From assembly GCA_947588925.1 (NCBI GenBank), contig CANQAT010000004.1, forward strand, positions 1-41,634: DNA of 41,634 bases. The letters run 5' to 3'. The notes under the pieces are model-generated. The model saw only the letters and a list, made by a program, of their open reading frames with translations. It made no database searches and had not been told where the DNA came from. Source of the stretch: an uncultured Bacilli bacterium. Its GTDB lineage: Bacteria; Bacillota_I; Bacilli_A; RF39; UBA660. A program made the position numbers and the translations under genes. How positions within the stretch are numbered: position 1 is the first letter of the stretch; every line of letters starts with the position of its first letter. Positions 27,990-37,296 of this stretch are shown here, piece by piece.

Positions 27990-28018
27990 ATTATCTCATT
28001 GCCCCCCCCCCCTGTCAA
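27990..28018 (-). promoter_or_regulatory. Promoter with poly-G (11) tract in the spacer, upstream of prepilin-LRR gene
   Basis: Minus strand TTGACA (28018-28013), spacer GGGGGGGGGGGCAATGA of 17 nt, GATAAT (27995-27990), then GGGAGG RBS and ATG at 27959. Confidence 0.8.
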
Positions 28019-28135
28019 GAAGAACATTTGTTTGCTTTACACTTTTTGCATAGAAATACTACGCATTTGCCTTTTAAATTAAAGAATAACTAATATAATT
28101 ATTCCCTTATTCCTTACGTTTATTCATCTATTTAA

Positions 28136-28164
28136 AGTATACTATCAGTTACTTTTAATGTCAA
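28136..28164 (-). promoter_or_regulatory. Second, upstream consensus promoter
   Basis: Minus strand TTGACA-N17-TATACT. Confidence 0.65.
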
Positions 28165-28238
28165 CAAAAAATTAGGAATATTTATCCTAACTTTCCCCTT
28201 TATTCTTCATAGAACTACTCATGTAATCCTACGATTAC
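28165..28238 (-). ncRNA. Candidate small RNA
   Basis: Minus strand promoter TTGAAC-N16-(TGG)TATAAT at 28272-28245, hairpin TGTAATCgtagGATTACA, and terminator TTAGGAtaaatatTCCTAATTTTTT. Confidence 0.45.
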
Positions 28239-28324
28239 AATTTTATTATACCAATTATTTTTTAATGTTCAATTAATTATATTATATTTATTTAATTTTT
28301 TTAAAAATATGTGTAAAAATGTGT

Positions 28325-28352
28325 AAAGAAAAATTAGGAAACCCTAATTTTA
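28325..28352 (-). terminator. Terminator of AbgT-family gene
   Basis: Minus strand AAAATTAGGGTTTCCTAATTTTTC. Confidence 0.65.
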
Positions 28353-29849
28353 TAAAGTTATTGTTGAATTTATACCTATTGGTAGTCCAGTTAAATACCA
28401 ACCAACTATTATTACTATCCAAACAACTGATAATATTAATATTATAGGCATAATCTTCTTAACTGTGCTAACGATACTCATATTAGTATCTTTTTCATAT
28501 TTATACATAAATCCAATAGTTATAATTAAATATATGTATATTGGAGAGAACAACTTACCTACTGAATCAGCTGCCATAAATAATGTTTGAGTAAATGCTG
28601 GACTAATATTTGTCCTCATAAGAAGTGGGACATAGATGGGAGCTACCAAATTCCACTTAGTAATAGCAGATGGTATAAATATAGATATAAATACTATAGA
28701 TATAAACGCTACTATAACTAATACAAGTCCAGATAAATTACTAGATCCTATGAAATCAACTACATTAGTAGTTATTACTGTAGAAAAATTTGTCCAATCT
28801 ATTATCTCATATAATATTGATGTAAAAAATATTAATACAAATACATATCCAGTACCTTCAAATGATTTAGTAAGTGCATTACTATAATCCCCACTATTTT
28901 TTATATTTCTAGATACTTTACCATATATAAATCCACATACCATAAGTATTCCTATTATTAAGAACATAAGTCCTTGTGAAAGTGGTGAGGACGCTGCAAA
29001 GAGTTTACCTATATATGTTGGTTGCTCCATATCAAGTAGTAATCCTGAATGAGGTAGTCCCGGTATAATAAAGTATATAAATACTGCCATCATTAGTGCA
29101 AAAGCAATAAGAGTTACCTTACAAGCTTTCTTTGAAACATTTAGATTATCTACTTCTTCATTTCTTGGAAATTTCTTTGCAAATCTCTCTAATACTATTG
29201 TACCTACGAGTGTTAATAAAATGGTAGATACAATCATTAAAAATATATTAGATAACAATTCATAATTATAATTAGCAGTTATATTACTGGCAGCTAACTC
29301 AGTTATATCTCCTAACTGATAAGCTTGATAGTTATATATCATTCCTGTACCATAACCAATTGTAATAGATATAAACATTGTAAGTATTCCAAGACTAGAA
29401 TTTCTTCCAATATATTTATATAATATACCTGCAAGTGGCAAAAGAAGTGCATAACTATAATCACCTATTATAGTAGATATTATACCAACAAGCATAACAC
29501 CCATCGTTACATATCTAGGTTTAACTTTCTTAAGTGGAGTAAATATTTGCTTTAAAAGTCCACTTGCCTCTAGTATTGATACTGCTATTAATGATAGTAT
29601 TACTAATACTAAAGGTTCTATTGTCTGAAAGTTAACTAACGAATTATTTAATATATATTTAATACCAGATGAACTAAATATATTATTTACTACTGTTAAA
29701 TTTGTAACTAAAGTCCCCGGCTCAGTAACATATCCTCTTGTGCCTATTAAATTTAAAAAGAAACACAAAACAGATACAATAAGACATAACAACAATATTT
29801 CTACTACAGGTCCTAATTGTCGTCTTTTTACTTTATTAGATTTTTTCAC
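28350..29849 (-). CDS. AbgT-family transporter
   Basis: 499 aa polytopic; EPLVLVILSLIAVSILEASGLLKQIF, IGDYSYALLLPLAGILYKYIGRNSSLGI, PLSQGLMFLIIGILMVCGFIYG. Confidence 0.82.
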   Translation of the reverse strand: MKKSNKVKRRQLGPVVEILLLCLIVSVLCFFLNLIGTRGYVTEPGTLVTNLTVVNNIFSSSGIKYILNNSLVNFQTIEPLVLVILSLIAVSILEASGLLKQIFTPLKKVKPRYVTMGVMLVGIISTIIGDYSYALLLPLAGILYKYIGRNSSLGILTMFISITIGYGTGMIYNYQAYQLGDITELAASNITANYNYELLSNIFLMIVSTILLTLVGTIVLERFAKKFPRNEEVDNLNVSKKACKVTLIAFALMMAVFIYFIIPGLPHSGLLLDMEQPTYIGKLFAASSPLSQGLMFLIIGILMVCGFIYGKVSRNIKNSGDYSNALTKSFEGTGYVFVLIFFTSILYEIIDWTNFSTVITTNVVDFIGSSNLSGLVLVIVAFISIVFISIFIPSAITKWNLVAPIYVPLLMRTNISPAFTQTLFMAADSVGKLFSPIYIYLIITIGFMYKYEKDTNMSIVSTVKKIMPIILILSVVWIVIIVGWYLTGLPIGINSTITL

Positions 29850-29859
29850 TTACATCCTC

Positions 29860-30057
29860 CTAATATTTTAAAACCTTTTTAATTTTTTTATTAAATTCTA
29901 TTCTAGGTAACATAATAGACCTATCACAAGAAATACATCTTATTTTTATATCTGCGCCTATTCTTGTTATTTCAAACTCATTAGTCCCACAAGGGTGTTT
30001 CTTCTTCATGGTTACTATACTACCTAATTTATATTCATTTTCCAAAAGACCCACCAC
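29860..30057 (-). CDS. DUF951 family protein
   Basis: YKLGSIVTMKKKHPCGTNEFEITRIGADIKIRCISCDRSIMLPR; next to parB as usual. Confidence 0.88.
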   Translation of the reverse strand: MVGLLENEYKLGSIVTMKKKHPCGTNEFEITRIGADIKIRCISCDRSIMLPRIEFNKKIKKVLKY

Positions 30058-30941
30058 TATTCTTTAATATTTAATACTTCTAAAATACGGTTTAAATCTG
30101 CTACATTAGTAAATGATATTTCTATTTTTTTATCTTTTATTCTTACTTTAGTATCTAATTTATCCCTTAAAAGTTCTTCAACATATTTATAGTCGTTATT
30201 AACACTACTAGTATGTCTTTCTATTTTTACTTTCTTTACTTCATTTGTAGATTCTTGTTCTAACTCTCTTACCGGTATTTTTTTAGCTACAATATCTCTT
30301 GCCATTTCAATTATTTTATTATCGTCTTCTAATTTACTAAGTACTCTTGCATGTCCCATACTTATTTGATTAGTTGCGACCATGTGTTGAACCTCTCCAG
30401 GTAAACGCAATAGACCTAATATATTAGTAATATGACTTCTACTTTTACCTACTTTTTTTGAGAGTTCATCTTGAGTTAAAGATAACTTCTCTATCATTGT
30501 TTTATAGGCATTTGCTTCCTCTATCGCACTTAAGTTTTCTCTTTGCAAGTTTTCAAGTAAAGCTATTTCCATCATCTGTTCATCATTCAAATTACGGATT
30601 AAAGCAGGTATTTTAGTAAGTCCAACTTTTTTAGAAGCTCTAACTCTTCTTTCTCCTGCAATTATTTCATAACCTTTAATACTCTTTTTTACAATGATTG
30701 GTTGAAATACACCGTGTTCCCGAATAGATTCTGCTAAATCATTTAAGGATTCATCATCAAAAACTTTTCTAGGTTGATAAGGATTAGGTCTTAATTCATC
30801 TATATTAATATCAATTATCTCTTCGTTTGTAGCTGTTTCATAAACAGCTTTTTCAAAGCTATCTAAATCTAGATTTTCTGAATTAAATAATTGCTCTAAA
30901 CCTCTACCCAAAGCTCTTTTTTTAGTTTCCATTTCTTTCAA
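30057..30941 (-). CDS. parB: ParB/Spo0J chromosome partitioning protein
   Basis: INIDELRPNPYQPRKVFDDESLNDLAESIREHGVFQPIIVKK...YEIIAGERRVRASK. Confidence 0.95.
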   Translation of the reverse strand: MKEMETKKRALGRGLEQLFNSENLDLDSFEKAVYETATNEEIIDINIDELRPNPYQPRKVFDDESLNDLAESIREHGVFQPIIVKKSIKGYEIIAGERRVRASKKVGLTKIPALIRNLNDEQMMEIALLENLQRENLSAIEEANAYKTMIEKLSLTQDELSKKVGKSRSHITNILGLLRLPGEVQHMVATNQISMGHARVLSKLEDDNKIIEMARDIVAKKIPVRELEQESTNEVKKVKIERHTSSVNNDYKYVEELLRDKLDTKVRIKDKKIEISFTNVADLNRILEVLNIKE

Positions 30942-31707
30942 TCACCTCTTTAGCTAAATTTATATAAGCCTCTGTTCCTCTACTTCTAGGGTCATATGCA
31001 TGTATAGGTTTTCCATGACTTGGAGCTTCAGAAAGTCTAACAAGTCTTGGAATTATAGTATCGTAAACTTTCTCTTTAAAATAACTTTTTATCTCTTCTA
31101 CAACCTCAAGTCCTAGATTAGTCCTATTATCTAACATAGTAAGTAAAACCCCTTCTATATCTAAACTTGGATTTAACTTCTTCTGAGCAATCATAATTGA
31201 ATTTAGTAGTTGCATAATTCCTTCGAGTGCGAAGAACTCACATTGTACTGGAATTATTACAGAATTTGACGCAGCAAGTGCGTTTGTAGTAATTAATCCA
31301 AGTGAAGGAGGACAATCTAATATTATATAGTCAAATACATCTTTAATTTGATTTAGGTGCTTTTTTAATTGCATTTGTGGTACAAACTCTGGATTCATTC
31401 TAGACATTTCCATAAGTTCCATATCAACGCCTGCTAAATTTATTGAAGCTGGAATAAGATATAAGTTTTTAAATTTAGTTTTAGCTACTACTTTTTTTAC
31501 ATCTGCTCTATCCACTAACACTTCATATACGCTGTTTTCTAAATCACCTTTGTTAACTCCAACTCCTGTTGTACTATTTCCTTGTGGGTCTAGATCAACT
31601 AAAAGTGTCTTCTTTCCTAAAAGTCCCAAAGACGCAGCCAGGTTTATACTGGAAGTGGTTTTCCCAACACCCCCCTTTTGATTTACAAATGCTATTATCT
31701 TTCCCAT
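30922..31707 (-). CDS. parA: ParA/Soj ATPase
   Basis: MGKIIAFVNQKGGVGKTTSSINLAASLGLLGKKTLLVDLDPQGN. Confidence 0.96.
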   Translation of the reverse strand: MGKIIAFVNQKGGVGKTTSSINLAASLGLLGKKTLLVDLDPQGNSTTGVGVNKGDLENSVYEVLVDRADVKKVVAKTKFKNLYLIPASINLAGVDMELMEMSRMNPEFVPQMQLKKHLNQIKDVFDYIILDCPPSLGLITTNALAASNSVIIPVQCEFFALEGIMQLLNSIMIAQKKLNPSLDIEGVLLTMLDNRTNLGLEVVEEIKSYFKEKVYDTIIPRLVRLSEAPSHGKPIHAYDPRSRGTEAYINLAKEVIERNGN

Positions 31708-31839
31708 GTTTTCACCTTTTTCATTTTCTTATATATAAATAGTTTACCATATTTTTGAGAATAAATCTATCGTTTTGACAAAAATGGTGAAAAAGGCATT
31801 TTATAATGGGATATATAATAATATATATTAGGTGGTTTT

Positions 31840-32799
31840 TTGAAAAAAGTTTTAATTTTATTTGGTGGAAATTCTTATGAACATGAAATTTCTTGCAAGT
31901 CAGTAAACTTCGTAATTAAAAATATTGACACTTTAAAATTTGACTATACACTAGTAGGTATAGATTTTAACAATGAATGGTATATTATAAATGATCAAGA
32001 TACAATAGATTTAACTTGGAAAAGTAAAAGTGTGACTAAGATAGATAACATCATTAAATTTGCTAAAGGCTTCGATATAGTATTTCCAGTAATACACGGC
32101 AATACTCTAGAAGACGGAAAACTTCAAAGTATGTTTGAGCTATATAATATTAAATATGTAGGATGTGACTCATATACAAGTTTAATATCATACGACAAAT
32201 TACTTACTAAAATAGTACTTGAAAAATATAATATTCCTCAAGTACCATACATGATTTATAGCGACAAATTTAACTATGATGAAGTAAGATATCCAGTAAT
32301 AATAAAGCCGTGTAAATGCGGTTCATCCATTGGTATATCTGTAGCAAATAATGAAAAAGAATTAAAAAAGGGAATTAAAACAGCTCTTAAATATGATAAT
32401 AAAATTTTAATTGAAAAATTTATTAAATATAATAAAGAATTAGAATGTGCGATACTTCAAGATAAAAAAAAGCTTATAATTTCAGATATAGGTGAAATAA
32501 TAAATAATGGCAAATGGTATGACTATAAATCAAAGTACGAAAAAAAGACCAATACTACAATATCTGACATAGATAAAAGCATAAAGAAAGAAATAAAAAG
32601 ATTGGCTAAAATTATATTTGAAACATTGAATTGCAAAAATTTGAGTAGAATAGATTTTCTATATGATTTAGATGAAAACATATTATATTTTAACGAGATA
32701 AATACTATTCCAGGTTTTACCGATATAAGTATGTATCCTAAATTGATTAACAATTCTGGAATAAAATTTAAAGATTTAATTACAAAGCTATTGAATTAG
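31840..32799 (+). CDS. ddl: D-alanine--D-alanine ligase
   Basis: TTG start; VLILFGGNSYEHEISCKSV, VIHGNTLEDGKLQSMFELYNIKYVGCDSYTS, VIIKPCKCGSSIGI, YFNEINTIPGFT. Confidence 0.92.
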   Translation: MKKVLILFGGNSYEHEISCKSVNFVIKNIDTLKFDYTLVGIDFNNEWYIINDQDTIDLTWKSKSVTKIDNIIKFAKGFDIVFPVIHGNTLEDGKLQSMFELYNIKYVGCDSYTSLISYDKLLTKIVLEKYNIPQVPYMIYSDKFNYDEVRYPVIIKPCKCGSSIGISVANNEKELKKGIKTALKYDNKILIEKFIKYNKELECAILQDKKKLIISDIGEIINNGKWYDYKSKYEKKTNTTISDIDKSIKKEIKRLAKIIFETLNCKNLSRIDFLYDLDENILYFNEINTIPGFTDISMYPKLINNSGIKFKDLITKLLN

Positions 32800-32859
32800 T
32801 AGACCATCTGTCTATAAAATAATTATTAAAACTATTATAAAATTAAGTTGGTGATATAT

Positions 32860-33105
32860 ATGGCAGTAAACAAACAATCTGATATTTATAATGTTATTGG
32901 AAAGAACATAAAAAAATATAGAAGAAAGAAAGGTTTAAAGCAAAGAGAACTTGCTGAAAAATTATATTTAAGTGATAGTTTCATAGCAAAACTAGAATCT
33001 ATTACACATCAAACAATATCTATAGATACACTAGAAAATATCGCACAAGTTCTTGGTTGTGATATTAGAGATTTCTTTGATAGAAGTGTTATGGACGAAA
33101 AATAA
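32860..33105 (+). CDS. XRE-family HTH regulator
   Basis: IGKNIKKYRRKKGLKQRELAEKLYLSDSFIAKLES; start MAVNKQ with upstream GGTGAT. Confidence 0.88.
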   Translation: MAVNKQSDIYNVIGKNIKKYRRKKGLKQRELAEKLYLSDSFIAKLESITHQTISIDTLENIAQVLGCDIRDFFDRSVMDEK

Positions 33106-33126
33106 AAAGGATTTAATCCTTTTATT
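33104..33126. terminator. Bidirectional terminator
   Basis: AAAAGGATTTAATCCTTTT between convergent genes. Confidence 0.7.
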
Positions 33127-34936
33127 TTTCTTTAGCGTCCTGTTTTTTTCTAAGTTCTGTATTAAGAATTTTTTTTCTCATTCTAAAGTTAAGTGGTGTG
33201 ACCTCAACAAGTTCATCCTCATTTATATAATCAAGACAAATCTCTAAACTCATAAGTCTTGGTCGTTTTAAAACAACTGTATGATCCTTACTAGCTGAAC
33301 GAGTATTAGTCAAGTTTTTACCTTTTACAACGTTTACAGCAAGATCGTTATCGTGGTTGTTCTCACCTACTATCATACCTTCATATACATCAGTTCCAGA
33401 TTCTATAAACATAACTCCTCTGTCTTCAAGATTACCTAGTGAATAAGCTGTTGCCTTACCATTTTCCATAGATACAAGTACTCCATTTTTTCTAGAACCT
33501 ACATGAGTTCCTGCTTGTTTTCTATATTCTTTATAAGTGTGATTAAGTATACCATAACCTTTAGTCATAGTCATAAACTCAGTTGAAAAACCTATAAGAC
33601 CTCTTGTTGGAACAGTATAGTGAAGTTTAACTTGACCATCTATACTAGTCATATTCTCCATAACGCCCTCACGGTTTCCTAGTGCTTCTATTACTGATCC
33701 TACATATTCTTCTGGTACATCTATTTGTACATCTTCAAAAGGCTCACAAACCTCACCATTAATCTCTTTTTTTATTATAGCAGGTTTTGATACTTGAAGT
33801 TCAAATCCTTCCCTTCTCATATTTTCTATTAGGATAGAGAGGTGGAGCTCACCCCTACCGGATACTATAAATGATTCTGAATCACCCTCAACTGGAGCGA
33901 CCTTTAGTGATACATCTCTTTCAGTTTCTTTTCTTAGTCTTTCTTCTATCTTTCTTGCTGTTACAATTTTTCCTTCTCTACCACAAAATGGACTAGTATT
34001 AACTCCAAATGTCATTTGAAGTGTAGGCTCATCTATTCTAAGGAGTGGAAGCGCTTCTTCCTTACCTACTTCACATACAGTCTCTCCTACAGATATATCA
34101 GGTAATCCTGCAATAGCAACTATATCTCCTGCGCTTGCCTCATCTATTTCAATTCTTTTAAGTCCTAAAAAACCATATATTTTAGCAACTCTAAATTGTT
34201 TAATACTTCCATCAATTCTAACACAACTAACCATTTGATTTACTTTAATAGTACCTCTTTTTACTAAGCCTATTCCAATTCTACCTACAAAGTCGTTATA
34301 ATCTAAGAGTGCTGGTTGGAATTGAAGTGGTCCTTCTTCCTCTTTTGGAGATGGAATATTATCAATAATTAAATCAAGTACTTTAGTCATATCTTTCTCT
34401 TGTGTAGAAACATCAGGTGAATAGCTTGATGTACCGTTTATAGCTGATACATATACAATTGGGAAATCTAAGTCATCTATATCTGCTCCAAGTTCTATAA
34501 ATAAATCCATAACTTCATCTATTACTTCTTTAGGTCTAGCAGACTCTTTATCTATTTTGTTTACTACTACAATTGGTTTTACACCAGCGTCAAGGGCTTT
34601 TTTAAGTACAAACCTAGTTTGTGGCATAGTTCCTTCATAAGCGTCAACAACTAGTAATACACCATCTACCATGTTCATAATACGTTCTACTTCTCCACCA
34701 AAGTCAGCATGACCCGGAGTATCAAGTATGTTTATCCTATAGTCTTTATAATTTATCGCTGTTGTTTTAGCAAGTATTGTAATACCACGTTCCCTTTCTA
34801 TATCGTTCGAATCTAAAGCTCTTTCTTGAACTTCTTCGTTATCTCTAAATGTTCCACTCGCTTCAAGTAATTTATCAACTAAAGTAGTTTTACCGTGGTC
34901 TACGTGTGCGATTATAGCAATATTCTTCTTTTTCAT
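33122..34936 (-). CDS. typA: Translational GTPase TypA/BipA
   Basis: KKKNIAIIAHVDHGKTTLVDKLLEASGTFRDNEEVQERALDSNDIERERGITILAK. Confidence 0.96.
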   Translation of the reverse strand: MKKKNIAIIAHVDHGKTTLVDKLLEASGTFRDNEEVQERALDSNDIERERGITILAKTTAINYKDYRINILDTPGHADFGGEVERIMNMVDGVLLVVDAYEGTMPQTRFVLKKALDAGVKPIVVVNKIDKESARPKEVIDEVMDLFIELGADIDDLDFPIVYVSAINGTSSYSPDVSTQEKDMTKVLDLIIDNIPSPKEEEGPLQFQPALLDYNDFVGRIGIGLVKRGTIKVNQMVSCVRIDGSIKQFRVAKIYGFLGLKRIEIDEASAGDIVAIAGLPDISVGETVCEVGKEEALPLLRIDEPTLQMTFGVNTSPFCGREGKIVTARKIEERLRKETERDVSLKVAPVEGDSESFIVSGRGELHLSILIENMRREGFELQVSKPAIIKKEINGEVCEPFEDVQIDVPEEYVGSVIEALGNREGVMENMTSIDGQVKLHYTVPTRGLIGFSTEFMTMTKGYGILNHTYKEYRKQAGTHVGSRKNGVLVSMENGKATAYSLGNLEDRGVMFIESGTDVYEGMIVGENNHDNDLAVNVVKGKNLTNTRSASKDHTVVLKRPRLMSLEICLDYINEDELVEVTPLNFRMRKKILNTELRKKQDAKEK

Positions 34937-35034
34937 TTTGATACACTCCTCGTATAATAGTTTTTGTAAGAAATAATTTATGTATTTTTTTCTTACATCA
35001 ACTATTTTATTTTTATTCTATTTTTAAAGTAAAA

Positions 35035-36750
35035 TAGTTAAACTTTGTTGGATTATTTTACCCTTGTGTTATTATATTATTGAAATATGATAACTAGGAT
35101 ATATTCATTTGCCTCCTGTAACCCATAAGTGGTGTTTACTATTATAGAATGTTTCCCTACTTATTAGTTATTATCCTTCTAACTCAGATGATGTTTCTCT
35201 TTTAAGTTTAATCGCAGCAAATTATCCTTAAACAAAGATGTATTCTTATAACGAGGTTGTTGTCAAACTTTTAAGCAAGGGTATCTGTAGTCCATCTTAT
35301 TTCACAAAAATATTTTTATGAAAGGTGGTGATAACTATGCCTAACTGTTTATTCATTGGTGTTGATGTTGCCTTAAAAGGTAATCAATTCTGTGTTATGA
35401 ATTTTGATCAACATGTCTATTTCAACCTTAAGTTTCCCAATAATCCAGAAGGAAATGATATGGTTATTAATAAAATTAAAGACATTGAAGATAAATTCTT
35501 TTTCGAAAAAATTATTATTGTCATGGAATCTACTGGAATGTATTCTTTTCATCCTGCGTGTTATCTTTCTTCTAATGAATACTTGAATAACTTTCATACG
35601 GAAGTTTATCAAATAAACGCTTGCGATTTTGATAAATATAAGAAAAGTTTCCATGACTTAGAAAAAGAAGATGGTATTGACGCTTACATACTTGCCGACT
35701 ATGCAAGAGTAGGCAGAACTAAATCTCTTTATCCTTTTAGAGGTTCTCAATACATAGCTCTTCAACGTCTTACAAGACAAAGATACCACATTTGTAAAGA
35801 TTTGATAAGAGAAAAAACGTATATTATGAATAATTTATATCTTTCTTTCTCCGGTCTTATTTCTTTAAACAAAAATGAATTGCCTTTTTCTGACATGTTT
35901 GGGGCTACTTCTTCCGCTTTCTTTGAAGAATTTGTATCTCCTGATCAATTTGCTGAGTCTTCTTTAGAAGAACTTATAGATTTTATTTCTGTTAAGGGGA
36001 AAAATCATACTAAAAACCCAGAAAGTAAAGTTTCTACTTTACAAAAAGCTGTTCGTTCTTCTTATCGTCTTAACCAAACCGCATATGAGCCAATTAATAT
36101 TGCTATTGCTTCTTCTTTAAACACTATTAAGTTCTATCAAGAGCAACTTAAAAATATTGATAAAGCTATCTTAAATACTGTTCTTGGTTTAGACTCTAAT
36201 GTTTATAACATTCTATTATCTATTCGTGGTATTGGTAAAGTGTATGCCGCTGGTATTATGGCAGAAATCGGTAATATTGATAGATTCTCTCATAATTCAA
36301 AATTAGCTAAATATGCTGGCCTTTATTGGAAAAGAAATCAATCTGGCGAATTCGATAGTCAAGATAAAAAGTCTTCTAAAAAGTCTAACAAATATCTTAG
36401 ATACTATCTTGTAGAAGCTACGGCTTCTTGCGTAAGACAAGGCTTTCCATTTATCAAAGACTTTTATTACATCAAATATAATGAAGTTACTAAACATCAA
36501 CATAAACGTGCACTCGTTTTATCTGCTCGTAAACTTGAAAGATTGATTTTTGGATTGCTGCGAAAAAATCAATATTACAAACCACTGGACTCAGTTCAAA
36601 ATTCAAAGAACATTTAGTTTGTCTTGATTAGGCAAACGTTTGTTTCAATTCCCGTTGAAATCTTTTTAGCATGCTCTAATTTATTTAAATATACCAAAAA
36701 TATATTTAAAACTTTTTAATTTTACCTATTGACTTTTACCAGATGTTCTT
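35035..36750 (+). mobile_element. IS110-family insertion sequence (boundaries approximate)
   Basis: IS110-type transposase flanked by non-coding DNA (~290 bp upstream); no obvious TIRs, as expected for IS110. Confidence 0.7.
35338..36617 (+). CDS. IS110-family transposase (DEDD_Tnp_IS110 + Transposase_20)
   Basis: FIGVDVALKGNQFCVMN, ESTGMYSFHPACYL, EDGIDAYILADYARVGR, LLSIRGIGKVYAAGIMAEIGNIDRFSHNSKLAKYAGLYW. ORF-track start at 35325; ATG at 35338 (MPNCLF) follows AAAGGTGGTGATAACT. Confidence 0.93.
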
Positions 36751-36801
36751 CAAAACACTTTTTACATTATAGCACACTTTTGAAAAAATGCAATATTTTG
36801 T

Positions 36802-36830
36802 TTGACAATAATTATTTTTTATAATATAAT
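36802..36830 (+). promoter_or_regulatory. Promoter of structured RNA copy 1
   Basis: TTGACA-N17-TATAAT. Confidence 0.75.
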
Positions 36831-36836
36831 GTATGT

Positions 36837-36952
36837 AGTGAAGGAAACTTCATATAATAAAAAAGAGATACATTTGATTTGTGTGTTAGGTGTTTCTCTA
36901 ATCTGTTTAATCTTGGAAAACACCGTAATCAAGCTGATTCGGTGTTTTCATT
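36837..36952 (+). ncRNA. Candidate antitoxin-like structured RNA, copy 1
   Basis: TGAAGgaaaCTTCA hairpin, GAGATACA...TGTTTCTC stem, GAAAACACCG...CGGTGTTTTC terminator; homologous to 37297-37456. Confidence 0.6.
36916..36949. terminator. Bidirectional terminator shared by convergent RNAs
   Basis: GAAAACACCGTAATCAAGCTGATTCGGTGTTTTC, nested AATCA/TGATT pairing. Confidence 0.65.
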
Positions 36953-36956
36953 TAAG

Positions 36957-37022
36957 TTAGTCCTTTTTAAGGACTATGATTGTATATAATACAATAACTG
37001 CAAAAGCAATTACTAATTCCAT
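36957..37022 (-). CDS. 21-aa hydrophobic peptide, putative type I toxin
   Basis: MELVIAFAVIVLYTIIVLKKD; single TM with charged C-terminus; overlaps an upstream 29-aa ORF (36967-37056) that carries the strong RBS AGAGGTG. Confidence 0.5.
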   Translation of the reverse strand: MELVIAFAVIVLYTIIVLKKD

Positions 37023-37130
37023 TAGAATTAATCCTTTCTATAGATATTTTATCCATAGAAATCACCTCTTTTCTACTGTCAACGACAGATAGATTAGAGT
37101 AAAACACCTATAATCAAATGTATCAATATA

Positions 37131-37160
37131 ATTATATACTATTTGGGAATATAAAGTCAA
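37131..37160 (-). promoter_or_regulatory. Promoter of the small-peptide mRNA
   Basis: Minus strand TTGACT-N18-TATAAT; transcript would converge on ncRNA copy 1. Confidence 0.6.
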
Positions 37161-37261
37161 CAAAATATTGAAACTTTTGTTTGCAAAATTAAATCTTTAA
37201 AATATGAAAGTAAAGTATTATAAAACAACTAATATTTTTAAATTTGATTGCCAAAAATAGT

Positions 37262-37290
37262 TTGACAATAATTATTTTTTATAGTACAAT
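37262..37290 (+). promoter_or_regulatory. Promoter of structured RNA copy 2
   Basis: TTGACA-N17-TACAAT. Confidence 0.7.
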
Positions 37291-37296
37291 GTATGT

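Noticed and set aside
30057-31840. parS sites near parAB
   Set aside because: No TGTTTCACGTGAAACA-like palindrome found by eye; a motif scan would be needed to exclude degenerate sites.
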